Positions 52,042-61,126 of a stretch of 64,000 bases of DNA are shown piece by piece. Positions within the stretch are counted from its first letter, which is position 1, and each line of letters starts with the position of its first letter. Source of the DNA: a bacterium (GTDB lineage: Bacteria > Vulcanimicrobiota > Vulcanimicrobiia > Vulcanimicrobiales > Vulcanimicrobiaceae); contig JAJYCL010000002.1 in NCBI GenBank assembly GCA_021778415.1, forward strand, positions 1 through 64,000, given 5' to 3'. The notes under the pieces are model-generated. The model searched no databases. It saw only the letters and a program-made list of their open reading frames with translations, and was not told the DNA's origin. The position numbers were made by a program, and so were the translations under genes.

Positions 52042-53312
52042 CAAAAATCCAGACGTACGCGGACGCCGAACGCTATCTGCTTTCGACGATCAATGAACAT
52101 GTCTCGCGTTCTCAACCCTATCGTCTTGAACGGATGGTTGGATTCTTAGCCGAACTTGGCGATCCGCAACGACGCTATCCGACGGTACATATTGGTGGGA
52201 CCAGCGGAAAGGGTTCGACGTGTACGCTGCTGGCCAACGTGCTACGAGCGGCCGGACATCGGACCGGATTACACGTCAAACCGCATCTGCAATCGATGAC
52301 CGAACGCGCGTGTATTGACGGCGTGGATATCTCCGAAGATGATTTTGCCACGACGCTCGTATCGATGATGCCGGCAATCGAGCGTGCTGCGGCTCGCGGC
52401 GAGCGGCCTTCGTATTATGAAACCTTACTCGCCTTGGCATTTCGCTATTTCGCCGATCAGAAGGTTGATATCGCCGTTATCGAGGTGGGACTCGGCGGTC
52501 GCCTAGACGGAACGAACGTGTTGCAGCCACTCGTGACGGCTATCACGTCGATCGGCTACGATCATACCGACGTGTTGGGCGATACCTTGGAACTCATCGC
52601 AGCGGAGAAAGCCGGTATTGCCAAACCTGGCGTTCCGATGGTGGCCAATATCGCCGATGAAGCCGCCCGTCGCGTCGTCGAGCAAACGTGTGCGACGATC
52701 GGTGCACCATGGATCGATGTGCGAAAGGAAGCCTCGTCGCCGTACATCCAAGCGATCCATCTCGACGGAGCCTTTCAGCGCGACAATGCAAAGACTGCCG
52801 TAGCCGTCCTATCGGCTCTCCCCGACGCATTCAGGCCGAGTGGCCACGCCATTGCACAAGGATTTGCCATGACGCAAATCGCAGGTCGAATGGAACGCTT
52901 CGCCACGCGTCCGGTAACGATTCTCGATATCGCGCACAATGAGCAGAAGGCTCGGGCATTGGCGTCGGCAGTTCGCGAGATCGGAGCTCCAACAATACGC
53001 GTGGTTCTCTCGATTGCCGAAACCAAGGATGCAGCCGAAATCGTTGCCGCACTGTGTGAGGTGGCGCATGAATTTTTTTGCACCGCATTTCACCCACAGC
53101 CGGGGCGAGCGCCACTATCGCCGGAGCTTTTGGCAAGCTTGGTACGCGCCCGCGGTGGGACTGCCGAAATCATCGAAGATCCGTTGCAAGCGCTTATCAT
53201 GGCGCGTCAGCGCAGCGGTCTCGACGATCTTGTTCTTGTGACCGGATCGACGCTGCTCGTAGCGACGTTGCGGAACACCGTTCGAGAAAGCGAGCATGCT
53301 CGATCATGCTAG
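52038..53312 (+). CDS. folC: Dihydrofolate synthase / folylpolyglutamate synthase
   Basis: 424 residues of the Mur ligase type. GGTSGKGSTCTLLANVLRAAG is the ATP loop; HLQSMTERACIDGVDISEDDFATTL and VEVGLGGRLDGTNVLQPLVTAITSIGYDHTDVLGDT are characteristic. It adds glutamate to dihydropteroate and polyglutamates. A tetrahydrofolate operon follows: folP overlaps by 7 bases, then folB and folK. Confidence 0.95.
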   Translation: MTKIQTYADAERYLLSTINEHVSRSQPYRLERMVGFLAELGDPQRRYPTVHIGGTSGKGSTCTLLANVLRAAGHRTGLHVKPHLQSMTERACIDGVDISEDDFATTLVSMMPAIERAAARGERPSYYETLLALAFRYFADQKVDIAVIEVGLGGRLDGTNVLQPLVTAITSIGYDHTDVLGDTLELIAAEKAGIAKPGVPMVANIADEAARRVVEQTCATIGAPWIDVRKEASSPYIQAIHLDGAFQRDNAKTAVAVLSALPDAFRPSGHAIAQGFAMTQIAGRMERFATRPVTILDIAHNEQKARALASAVREIGAPTIRVVLSIAETKDAAEIVAALCEVAHEFFCTAFHPQPGRAPLSPELLASLVRARGGTAEIIEDPLQALIMARQRSGLDDLVLVTGSTLLVATLRNTVRESEHARSC

Positions 53313-54124
53313 CGTGGGGAACAAAAACATTCGTGATGGGCATCGTGAACGTCACGCCCGATTCGTTTTCGGGGGATGGCCGTATCGCCATCGATTCCGC
53401 CGTCGAGCATGCCGTTGCGCAACATGCTCTCGGCGCGGATATTTTAGATATCGGCGGAGAATCGACGCGTCCGGGCGCGCAAGCGATTAGCGCCGACGTG
53501 GAATGCGAGCGCATTCTTCCCGTGATTCGTGCGGTTCGCGAGAGACTGCCCCACGCCATACTATCGGTCGATACCTATAAGCCGGAAGTAGCGCGTGAAG
53601 CCTGTAAGGCCGGTGCATCGATGGTGAATTCGGTCTACGGGGTAACCGACGAGTTGCTTGACATCGTGCAAGCAATGCATGTTGGTATCGTCATTATGCA
53701 TCATCGTTTTCGTTCGCCGGACGGAGCAAACGCCGTTGACGATGTGATCGAATTTCTCCGCGAAGCGTCCGATCGGGCCCTTCGCTGCGGGATACCACGG
53801 AAAAATATTATCTTGGATCCGGGCATCGGGTTTGGCAAAACGCCCGATCAAAATATTGCTGTGCTCGCACAGTTGGCGCAGATCGTCGATCTAAGGTTTC
53901 CGACGCTGCTCGGCACATCGCGAAAATCGACGCTGGGCCTGTTAACCGGGCGGCGCGAGCCGAGCGACCGCGTTGCGGCGACGACGGCGACAACGGCGTT
54001 TGCAGTGATGGCACGAATGGATATCGTTCGCGTTCACGATGTTGCCGCGGCGCGTGATGCCGTCGCCGTTGCAGACGCAATCGTTCGGGGATGGAGGCCG
54101 CAATCGTGGACCGTATCGCAGTAA
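53306..54124 (+). CDS. folP: Dihydropteroate synthase
   Basis: 272 residues starting MLAWGTKTFVMGIVNVTPDSFSGDGR. It condenses p-aminobenzoate with the pterin pyrophosphate and is the target of sulfonamides. GADILDIGGESTRPGA, LSVDTYKPEVAREA, DPGIGFGKTPDQN and LGTSRKSTLG are the pterin and PABA sites. The ATG lies inside the last codons of folC. The stop overlaps folB. Confidence 0.96.
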   Translation: MLAWGTKTFVMGIVNVTPDSFSGDGRIAIDSAVEHAVAQHALGADILDIGGESTRPGAQAISADVECERILPVIRAVRERLPHAILSVDTYKPEVAREACKAGASMVNSVYGVTDELLDIVQAMHVGIVIMHHRFRSPDGANAVDDVIEFLREASDRALRCGIPRKNIILDPGIGFGKTPDQNIAVLAQLAQIVDLRFPTLLGTSRKSTLGLLTGRREPSDRVAATTATTAFAVMARMDIVRVHDVAAARDAVAVADAIVRGWRPQSWTVSQ

Positions 54125-54468
54125 ACGGTATCCGCGCAATGGGCGCGCATGGAGCCGATCCTGGAGAACGTGAAACGCTACAACCGTTTTGCGTCGATGT
54201 CGAACTGGCATGCGATCTGCACGAGGCGGCATCAACGGACGCCCTGGAAGCGACGATCGATTACGCGATGCTTCACGCAAAAATCGTTGAGATCATCGAG
54301 CGGCGATCGTATATCTTACTCGAGCGGCTGGCCGACGAGATTCTCAGGTGCATTTTCCTTGACCCACGAGTCGCTTCGGCCTCGGTATGCGTCGGCAAAC
54401 CCGAAAAACTCGACGGAGCGACACCGAGCATCACACTTTCGCGGATAAATCCGCGCCATCATCGGTAA
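54106..54468 (+). CDS. folB: Dihydroneopterin aldolase
   Basis: 120 residues with GTG start; GGAGG lies 8 bases upstream, better than the ATG at 54091. It cleaves or epimerises dihydroneopterin. DRIAVNGIRAMGAHGADPGERETLQPFCVDVELACDL is the substrate pocket, AMLHAKIVEIIERRSYILLERLADEILRCIF the helix pair, and KPEKLDGA the conserved last region. The TAA overlaps the folK ATG by one base. Confidence 0.92.
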   Translation: MDRIAVNGIRAMGAHGADPGERETLQPFCVDVELACDLHEAASTDALEATIDYAMLHAKIVEIIERRSYILLERLADEILRCIFLDPRVASASVCVGKPEKLDGATPSITLSRINPRHHR

Positions 54469-54938
54469 TGCCTGATTCGCATGTTGCGGTTATCGGGCTT
54501 GGATCGAATCTCAATGATCCGGTGCAGCAAGTTCGTCGTGCAATATCGGCCCTAGCAAGCGTTGGGAGCGTCGAGGCAGTATCGCGACTCTACCGGAGCC
54601 GACCGTGGGGGAATCTCACGCAGCCGGATTTCATCAACGCCGTCGTTCGGATGCGAACTCGCCTTGAACCGCATGCTCTTTTGGGGGCTCTTAAAGCCTT
54701 GGAAGCGACGCTTGGGCGCGTACCAAGCGAACGCTGGGGGCCGCGATCGATCGATCTCGATATCCTGACCTACGACGCACTCGAATTCGTTGATGCCGAA
54801 CTCTGCCTTCCGCATCCGCATCTATTCAAGCGAGCGTTCGCACTCGTGCCGCTCGCCGAGATCGATGCGTCCTATGCCCTCGCTGTTGCCGCCCTTGATC
54901 CGGCTGAGCGCGACGGATTGACGCTCATCGAGACCTAA
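54468..54938 (+). CDS. folK: 2-Amino-4-hydroxy-6-hydroxymethyldihydropteridine pyrophosphokinase
   Basis: 156 residues starting MPDSHVAVIGLGSNLNDP. It pyrophosphorylates the pterin before FolP. SRLYRSRPWGNLTQPDFINAVV, LKALEATLGRVPSERWGPRSIDLDILTYDA and LPHPHLFKRAFALVPLAEI are the usual motifs. The stop overlaps the HD-GYP stop on the opposite strand. Confidence 0.95.
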   Translation: MPDSHVAVIGLGSNLNDPVQQVRRAISALASVGSVEAVSRLYRSRPWGNLTQPDFINAVVRMRTRLEPHALLGALKALEATLGRVPSERWGPRSIDLDILTYDALEFVDAELCLPHPHLFKRAFALVPLAEIDASYALAVAALDPAERDGLTLIET

Positions 54939-56710
54939 ACTTGCGGTTTAATACTATCGTAGACGCGCTGGGTGATGAACACATCGAGAAGAAGCGGATC
55001 GATTTTTCCGCGTTGACTGAACTCTTTTTCTAAAATATCCAAGGCGCGTTCCACGGAAAGTCCCTTTTTATATGGGCGATCTCCGGCGGTGAGCGCATCG
55101 AAGACATCGGCAATGGTCATCATACGAACCTGCGGGGCGATTTGATCTCCCGCAAGCTTGCGCGGGTATCCCGTGCCGTCGAGATGTTCGTGATGTCCGT
55201 AGGCGAGTTCGGCGACATTTTTCCACGGAGTGCGACCCCACGGGATTTCGCGCAGAAAATAGAACGATTGAGTGACGTGCTCTTGCATGCGCTCTCGCTC
55301 GTCATCCGAGAGCGAACCTCGTGGAATCGAGAGGAAATCAAGTTCACGTGGCGTGATCAGTGGTTGCTCGCCGTCGTCGCCGAGGTACATGCGTTGCATC
55401 GCGTCATGCATGGCCGAGTCGGCGGCAGCATCGACAATAACCGGTTCGTTTGCCGCCACGATTTTTGCCAGTAATGCTTGGAGCTCGGCACGGGTCCGTG
55501 CGTCCGGAGCTTGTTCGATCGCCAGGAGAAAACGGAGACGGATCGTGTCAAGGCGACCATCGGGAAGTTTTTTTGCCTTGGCAAAAATGTATTCGGGAAC
55601 GGCGACTTTGCCGAAATCGTGCAGCAACGACGCATAACGAAGTTCGCGAAGTTCGTCGTCGCTAAAGTGCAGGTTGGCAAGCGGGCCGACGCCGATTTCG
55701 CTGATTGCCTTGGCTTGAGCGACGGTGAGCGCGGCGACGCGTTCGGAATGGCCCTGCGTTGCTCGGTCGCGGCCTTCAATCGCTTTGACCGACGCGTGAA
55801 CGAAGTTCTCGAAAAGCTCTTGGATGGATTCGACGAGTTGCGCATTGACGATCGAAACGGCCGCTTGCGCTGCGAGCGCCGCGAGAACGCCTTCGTCATG
55901 GTCATCGAAATTTTGCACGTTCGCTTCAACCATCGTCGCATCGCCAAGAACGATATGAAAACTACGTTTGCGATTGATGAGCTGAATGGCACCGACGATG
56001 CGCCCGTCCACCGATCGCATCGGCACGCAAAGCATGGATTTCGTGCGATAGCCCGTCGCGTTATCGTAGCTGCGGTTAAATGAATAGGGCGACGCTTCGG
56101 AGATCGAATAGACATCGTCGATACGCAGCGTTTCGCCCGTTGAGGCGACATAGCCGGCAATCGACTGGCCGGTGAGCGGAAGGAGCGAGCCGAGAAAGAC
56201 GCCTTCGTCGGTAGGGCCGGTTTGCGTCACAGTAAAGCGAAGCATTTTCGTGCCGTCGGACTCTTCGAGAACATACAGGCTTCCGGCGTCCGCATCGGTG
56301 AGTTCGCGCGCTTTGCGTACAATGAGTTGTTCCAAGCGCGTGATATCACGTTCGGATGAGAGCGCTTGTGCGATCCCTAGGAGTTCCGTGCCTTCGTGCG
56401 ATGCGCGTTCGAGGGCGCGATTGGTCGCCGCAGCAACGGCGCCGCGAATGGCGGCCGAGATTTCGGCACGGTTGACCGGGGGGCGAAGGATCGAAACGAC
56501 GTTCGGATCGGAACTGATCCAGGCTTCATTTGGATCGTGCAGTGGCAGGACGACGATTGCCGGCGAGGCGGTGTGCCTCAGCGAGGATATTCCCCCGCGT
56601 TCGCGGAGCCGGGCGAAATCGACCTCGAAGGCATCGAGCCCAGCTTTGCCGACCATTTCCGGGATTTCCCCGAGATCGATGCCGCGGGGATAGAGAAACA
56701 GCGCTACCAC
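54935..56710 (-). CDS. GAF and HD-GYP domain c-di-GMP phosphodiesterase
   Basis: 591 residues; GTG start chosen (VVALFLYPRGID), because an upstream extension lies in the AccB-like gene on the other strand. Residues 1-110 look like a degenerate receiver domain; about 130-310 is a GAF domain (TDADAGSLYVLEE, YRTKSMLCVPM, GAIQLINRK). The HD-GYP domain holds LLHDFGKVAVPE and GHHEHLDGTGYP with complete metal ligands. A helical insertion with a long acidic loop separates them. It should hydrolyse c-di-GMP to GMP; the PilZ protein at 47.5 kb could read the signal. Confidence 0.92.
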   Translation of the reverse strand: MVALFLYPRGIDLGEIPEMVGKAGLDAFEVDFARLRERGGISSLRHTASPAIVVLPLHDPNEAWISSDPNVVSILRPPVNRAEISAAIRGAVAAATNRALERASHEGTELLGIAQALSSERDITRLEQLIVRKARELTDADAGSLYVLEESDGTKMLRFTVTQTGPTDEGVFLGSLLPLTGQSIAGYVASTGETLRIDDVYSISEASPYSFNRSYDNATGYRTKSMLCVPMRSVDGRIVGAIQLINRKRSFHIVLGDATMVEANVQNFDDHDEGVLAALAAQAAVSIVNAQLVESIQELFENFVHASVKAIEGRDRATQGHSERVAALTVAQAKAISEIGVGPLANLHFSDDELRELRYASLLHDFGKVAVPEYIFAKAKKLPDGRLDTIRLRFLLAIEQAPDARTRAELQALLAKIVAANEPVIVDAAADSAMHDAMQRMYLGDDGEQPLITPRELDFLSIPRGSLSDDERERMQEHVTQSFYFLREIPWGRTPWKNVAELAYGHHEHLDGTGYPRKLAGDQIAPQVRMMTIADVFDALTAGDRPYKKGLSVERALDILEKEFSQRGKIDPLLLDVFITQRVYDSIKPQV

Positions 56711-56770
56711 TTTTCCATGGTTAGCGGCGGCTGGGGAGTAACCCCGCATGGGGGGAGCGAAAATGTGGGA

Positions 56771-57184
56771 ATGTCCGAAACGCTGGTTGACCTCAGTCCG
56801 ACCGTCGCGCGGGTCGGCACCCTCATCGAGCTCTTCAATGCAAGCGGTTTGAGCCGCCTTGTCATCGAGCGTGCCGATGAGCGTGTCGAGATCGCTCGTG
56901 GCCCGAGATTCGAGCGCGTACCCCTTGCCGAGCCGTTGCCCGTCGAGGAGGCGCACCGGATCGATCGTCTGAGCGCGGATCTTGTCGGGATTGTTCGTCT
57001 CAGCCGTCCGACCCCGGTGCAGGGAGAGACGTTGGCCGGTGACCGCGAATTGGCGTACGTTGAGGCTCTGGGTATTCGCAACCCGGTTCGTAGCCGCGGG
57101 GCCGGTCGCATCGTTTCGATTCCCATAAGCGACGGCCAAGTGGTCGATTATGGCCAGACACTGTTTGAGATTGATCGAGGATAG
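56771..57184 (+). CDS. AccB-like (BCCP) protein lacking the biotinylated lysine
   Basis: 137 residues. The N-terminal VARVGTLIELFNASGLSRLVIERADERVEI matches the AccB N-terminus. The C-terminal barrel reads VGIVRLSRPTPVQGETLAGDRELAYVEALGIRNPVRSRGAGRIVSIPISDGQVVDYGQTLFEI; here the biotin motif EAMKL is EALGI, with glycine 101 where the lysine should be. It therefore cannot be biotinylated. The accC gene follows directly. Plant BADC proteins show the same change and hold back acetyl-CoA carboxylase; similar regulation is an inference. A true AccB must be elsewhere. Confidence 0.85.
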   Translation: MSETLVDLSPTVARVGTLIELFNASGLSRLVIERADERVEIARGPRFERVPLAEPLPVEEAHRIDRLSADLVGIVRLSRPTPVQGETLAGDRELAYVEALGIRNPVRSRGAGRIVSIPISDGQVVDYGQTLFEIDRG

Positions 57185-57187
57185 AGT

Positions 57188-58543
57188 ATTTTCCGCAAAG
57201 TTTTAATTGCGAATCGCGGCGAGATCGCGGTGCGCATCAATCGTGCCTGTCAAGAACTTGGCGTCTGTACCGTCGCGGTGTTTTCCGAAGCCGACCGTGA
57301 TTCGTTGCACGTGCGTCAGGCGGATGAGACCTTGTGCGTCGGACCGGGACCGGTATCGCGATCCTATCTCAACATCCCGAATATTATTTCGGCGGCGCTT
57401 GTTACCGGATGTGACGCGATCCACCCCGGCTATGGGTTTCTTGCCGAAAACGCTCGCTTTGCGCAGATCTGCGCCGATCACGGGCTCACCTTTATCGGGC
57501 CCCAACCGTCGGTGATTTCGGCAATGGGCGATAAGGCGACGGCAAAGCGCGTCATGCATGAAGCGGGCGTTGCAACGACGCCGGGAACGGGAATCCTCGA
57601 TTCCGTCGATGAGGCATTGGCTGCTGCAGAGAACGTTGGCTATCCGGTGCTCATCAAGGCGACGGCCGGCGGCGGCGGCAAGGGAATGCGCGAGGTGCGT
57701 TCGGCCGATGAGATGGAACGTGCATTTGCGTCGGCGCGTTCGGAAGCGGAAGCGAGTTTTAAAGACGGACGCGTCTACATGGAGAAATTGATTCTCAACC
57801 CGCGTCACATCGAAGTACAAGTTCTCGGCGATTCCTTCGGCTCCGTCGTTCATTTGGGCGAGCGCGATTGTTCGGTTCAAAAGCCATCGCATCAGAAGCT
57901 GATCGAAGAAGCGCCTGCGCCGCGTCTCTCACCCGCCGCTCGCGACGCTTTGCATGAGATGGCCGTGAAGGCATGTCGTCACGTCGGTTATACCAATGCC
58001 GGCACATTGGAATTTTTAGTCAGCGGCGATCATGTGTATTTCATGGAAATGAATACGCGCATTCAAGTCGAGCATCCGGTCACGGAGATGATCTTCGGTA
58101 TCGATCTCGTCAAAGAGCAAATTCGCGTCGCGTCGGGTGAGCCGCTCGGATTTGCTCAGAGTGATATTCGCGTTCGCGGCCACGCGATCGAATGTCGCAT
58201 AAATGCCGAAGATGCGGAGCATAATTTTGCCCCGCAGGCGGGGACGTTGGAGACGGTGGTCTTTCCGGGCGGCCTCGGTATTCGTGTCGATACGCACGTG
58301 TACGGCGGCGCAACGATTCCGCCATATTACGATTCGATGTTGGCCAAAATTATCGCCTTCGGTGATACGCGCGAAGCTGCAATTTCGCGAATGGAACGCG
58401 CTCTGCGCGAAACAACGATCACCGGCGTGAATACAACCATCCAGAAGTGTCTTGAAATTCTGGCGACGCGGGAATTCCGCGAAGGCCGCTACGATATCGG
58501 ATTTCTTCCCGCCTTGCTGCTTAGCACTGCGGCCGCACACTAA
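57188..58543 (+). CDS. accC: Biotin carboxylase subunit of acetyl-CoA carboxylase, likely ATT start
   Basis: 451 residues. FRKVLIANRGEIAVRINRACQELG is the conserved N-terminus, directly after the stop of the AccB-like gene. The only start upstream of it is ATT at 57188, with GAGGA 6 bases before. A GTG at 57230 would cut away KVLIANRGEIA. ATP-grasp motifs: GDKATAKRVMHEAGVATTPG, IKATAGGGGKGMREV, FMEMNTRIQVEHPVTEMI and VRGHAIECRINAED. It carboxylates biotin on AccB for fatty acid synthesis. nusB follows after 11 bases. Confidence 0.92.
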   Translation: MFRKVLIANRGEIAVRINRACQELGVCTVAVFSEADRDSLHVRQADETLCVGPGPVSRSYLNIPNIISAALVTGCDAIHPGYGFLAENARFAQICADHGLTFIGPQPSVISAMGDKATAKRVMHEAGVATTPGTGILDSVDEALAAAENVGYPVLIKATAGGGGKGMREVRSADEMERAFASARSEAEASFKDGRVYMEKLILNPRHIEVQVLGDSFGSVVHLGERDCSVQKPSHQKLIEEAPAPRLSPAARDALHEMAVKACRHVGYTNAGTLEFLVSGDHVYFMEMNTRIQVEHPVTEMIFGIDLVKEQIRVASGEPLGFAQSDIRVRGHAIECRINAEDAEHNFAPQAGTLETVVFPGGLGIRVDTHVYGGATIPPYYDSMLAKIIAFGDTREAAISRMERALRETTITGVNTTIQKCLEILATREFREGRYDIGFLPALLLSTAAAH

Positions 58544-58554
58544 GGAGTAGGTCC

Positions 58555-58962
58555 ATGGCAGCACGCCGCTTAGGGCGCGAACAAGCCTTGCAAGCGCTTT
58601 ACGGCATAGCCGTCGGTAAACGCGAACCAAGCGAGGCCGTCGATGAAGTCATCAACGAAAAAGCCGATACGGAGCATCGACTTTTTGTTGCTGATTTAGT
58701 GTATGGAACGTTGCGAAACGCCGAAGATTCCGATACGCTACTTGCGCCGCATTTGCAAGAATGGACAATTGATCGCTTAGCCGCGATCGATCGCATTATT
58801 TTGCAGATGGCTGCATTTGAAATCGTTCATGTGCCGACGATGCCGCAGGCCGTGGTCATTAACGAAGCCGTTGAATTGGCGAAACGCTTTTCGACCGATG
58901 ATTCGGCCGGATTTATCAATGGTGTCTTAGGCTCGGTGGTGCGTGGACGGATATCGTCCTAA
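58555..58962 (+). CDS. nusB: Transcription antitermination factor NusB
   Basis: 135 residues. RRLGREQALQALYGIAV is the N-terminal helix, LAAIDRIILQMAAFEIVHVPTMPQAVVINEAVELAKRFSTDDSAGFINGVLG the conserved core. NusB binds boxA RNA with NusE for rRNA antitermination. GGAGTAGG precedes the ATG. Its last 20 bases overlap the start of the penicillin-binding protein gene. Confidence 0.95.
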   Translation: MAARRLGREQALQALYGIAVGKREPSEAVDEVINEKADTEHRLFVADLVYGTLRNAEDSDTLLAPHLQEWTIDRLAAIDRIILQMAAFEIVHVPTMPQAVVINEAVELAKRFSTDDSAGFINGVLGSVVRGRISS

Positions 58963-61126
58963 GCGGCGCAAGAAGCCGACCGCGTCGAAGCGGCCGACCG
59001 GGCGCTTTCCATGGCGACGCATCGGGTACATACTGCTTTTTTCCGTCTTGCTGGTCGTCGGATTTTTTGCCGGCCTGATCATTTCGTTCTCGCGAAATTT
59101 ACCCGATATCAGCCGCATGGCCGATTATCAGCCGGCGAGTGCCACGCGGATTTATGCGCGCGATGGATCTCTGCTCGCGAGCGTGTATACCAAAAATCGC
59201 GTCTGGGTGCCGATTTCACGCATTCCTAAAGTCATGCAAGAAGCCGTCGTTGCAAACGAAGATCATAACTTCTACACGCACCACGGAGTCGATCCGGTCG
59301 GGATCCTTCGCGCGGCATTTGCCGATATGACACACCAGCAATTTCAAGGTGCTTCGACAATCACGCAGCAACTCGCGCGTAACTTGTTTCTTAACGACGA
59401 AATTTCGATTAAACGCAAAATCGAAGAGGCGTTACTTGCCATCGAGATCGAGCGATACTATACCAAAGACGAAATTCTCGAACGCTATCTCAATTTGATT
59501 TATCTCGGAGCAGGGGCCTACGGTGTGGATGCCGCTGCGCACACGTATTTCGGCACGAGTGTCGATAAACTCGATCTTGCGCAAGCGGCCACCTTGGCGG
59601 GCATTATTGCCGCCCCGTCGGATTACTCGCCATTCGTGAATCCTCGGTTGGCGACCGACCGCGAACATCACGTCCTCGATCGTATGGTCGATAGCGGATA
59701 TATTACCGTCGCTCAAGCGACTGCGGCAAAACATGCACCGATTAAGTTGACGAAATATCGTACACCTGGTGTGATGGGCTATCGTTCGCCGTGGTTTACC
59801 ACGTATGCCATCTCGCGTCTTGAAACGCTCTTTGGCGCGCAGGCCGTTCGCGAAGGGGGATTGCAAGTTTATACGACGATGGATCCGGTGCTTGAACGTG
59901 AGGCGCAAAACGCCGTCGATTGGGGCGTCGCAGCGGCAAAAAGCGAGGGGATCGGCGCGCACCAGGCTGCACTTGTTGCCATTCGTCCGTCGACGGGTGA
60001 AATTGTTGCGATGATCGGCGGTACGACGTTTTCACTCAACAATCAGTTCAATCGTGCGTGGCAAGCGTTGCGCCAACCCGGCTCATCATTTAAGGCCTAT
60101 GTCTATTCCGCCGCCATCGATTCGGGATACGAACCGTCGACGCTCGTGGATGATGCACCGATCAGCTATCCGATGGGCGACGGAACCAAATGGTCGCCGA
60201 TGGATGACGATAATCGTTACATGGGGATGATGACGTTGCGTCGCGCGCTTGCGCTTTCACGCAATGTCGTGGCCGTTCGCGTAGCCGATCGCGTCGGACT
60301 CGATAAAATCATTGAATACGCACATCGCATGGGCGTACGTGCGCAATTAGACGCCAATCTTTCCCTTGCACTCGGCTCGTCGGTGGTCAGCGTATTGGAT
60401 CAGGCCAGCGGCTACTCGACGCTTGCCAACGGCGGTATCCATAATACGCCCACTGCCGTGCGCCTGGTAAAGGATTCTCTCGGGAATATCGTCCTCGATC
60501 ATTCTATTCCGCGCTCGCGTGAGGCGATCAGTGCGGGAACCGCGTATTTGGTGACATCGATGTTAGAAGACGTTATCGCGTACGGGACGGGAACCAATGC
60601 GAATATCGGGCGACCGGCCGCGGGCAAGACGGGCACGACGACGGATTTCCGCGATGCGTGGTTTGTCGGCTATACGCCGGATTTGGTGACGGCCGTTTGG
60701 CTTGGCAACGACGATTATTCGCGTATGAGCGAATCCTACGGCGGAAATATTCCGGCCCGCATTTGGGCCCGCTTTATGCGCGCTGCGTTGGCAAAGACGC
60801 CGCCGCATCCGTTCATCATGCCATCGGGGCAAGTCGAGAGAACGTCACGATGCGGCACTCCCGGAACGCATCTGTATCTCAAAGCCGATACGCCGATTTC
60901 GCCGTGCGCGGTCGATACGGCAAAACCGATCGTCAATGCGGTGATTCCATCGCCGTCGCCAATGTCGGCTTCAAGCGCAACGCCGATGCCGACGGATACC
61001 CCGGCCACCTCGCCGCCCCTTACGCCCGAACCGTCAGCCGCGCCGACGGCTGCGCCGACGCCGATTCCGCCGATCTCCACCTCGGCGCCGCAGGTTGCTG
61101 CGACGGCGCAACCGAGTCCGCCGTAA
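58943..61126 (+). CDS. Class A penicillin-binding protein (PBP1A-like)
   Basis: 727 residues. A cytosolic basic tail (RRKKPTASKRPTGR) and one membrane helix (IGYILLFSVLLVVGFFAGLIISF) precede the glycosyltransferase domain (VVANEDHNFYTHHG, QGASTITQQLARNLFL, ERYLNLIYLGAGAYG) and the transpeptidase with SSFK at about residue 381, LSRNVVAV and KTGT at about 562. The C-terminal 60 residues are rich in Pro, Ser and Thr. It polymerises and cross-links peptidoglycan. The TAA overlaps the xseA ATG. Confidence 0.96.
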   Translation: MDGYRPKRRKKPTASKRPTGRFPWRRIGYILLFSVLLVVGFFAGLIISFSRNLPDISRMADYQPASATRIYARDGSLLASVYTKNRVWVPISRIPKVMQEAVVANEDHNFYTHHGVDPVGILRAAFADMTHQQFQGASTITQQLARNLFLNDEISIKRKIEEALLAIEIERYYTKDEILERYLNLIYLGAGAYGVDAAAHTYFGTSVDKLDLAQAATLAGIIAAPSDYSPFVNPRLATDREHHVLDRMVDSGYITVAQATAAKHAPIKLTKYRTPGVMGYRSPWFTTYAISRLETLFGAQAVREGGLQVYTTMDPVLEREAQNAVDWGVAAAKSEGIGAHQAALVAIRPSTGEIVAMIGGTTFSLNNQFNRAWQALRQPGSSFKAYVYSAAIDSGYEPSTLVDDAPISYPMGDGTKWSPMDDDNRYMGMMTLRRALALSRNVVAVRVADRVGLDKIIEYAHRMGVRAQLDANLSLALGSSVVSVLDQASGYSTLANGGIHNTPTAVRLVKDSLGNIVLDHSIPRSREAISAGTAYLVTSMLEDVIAYGTGTNANIGRPAAGKTGTTTDFRDAWFVGYTPDLVTAVWLGNDDYSRMSESYGGNIPARIWARFMRAALAKTPPHPFIMPSGQVERTSRCGTPGTHLYLKADTPISPCAVDTAKPIVNAVIPSPSPMSASSATPMPTDTPATSPPLTPEPSAAPTAAPTPIPPISTSAPQVAATAQPSPP

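Noticed and set aside
56711-57139. N-terminal extension of the HD-GYP gene
   Set aside because: It would cover the AccB-like gene on the other strand and resembles no domain; the GTG at 56710 starts a plausible domain.
60658-61125. Upstream extension of xseA
   Set aside because: It runs inside the penicillin-binding protein gene in another frame; ATG 61126 overlaps its stop and gives the known N-terminus.
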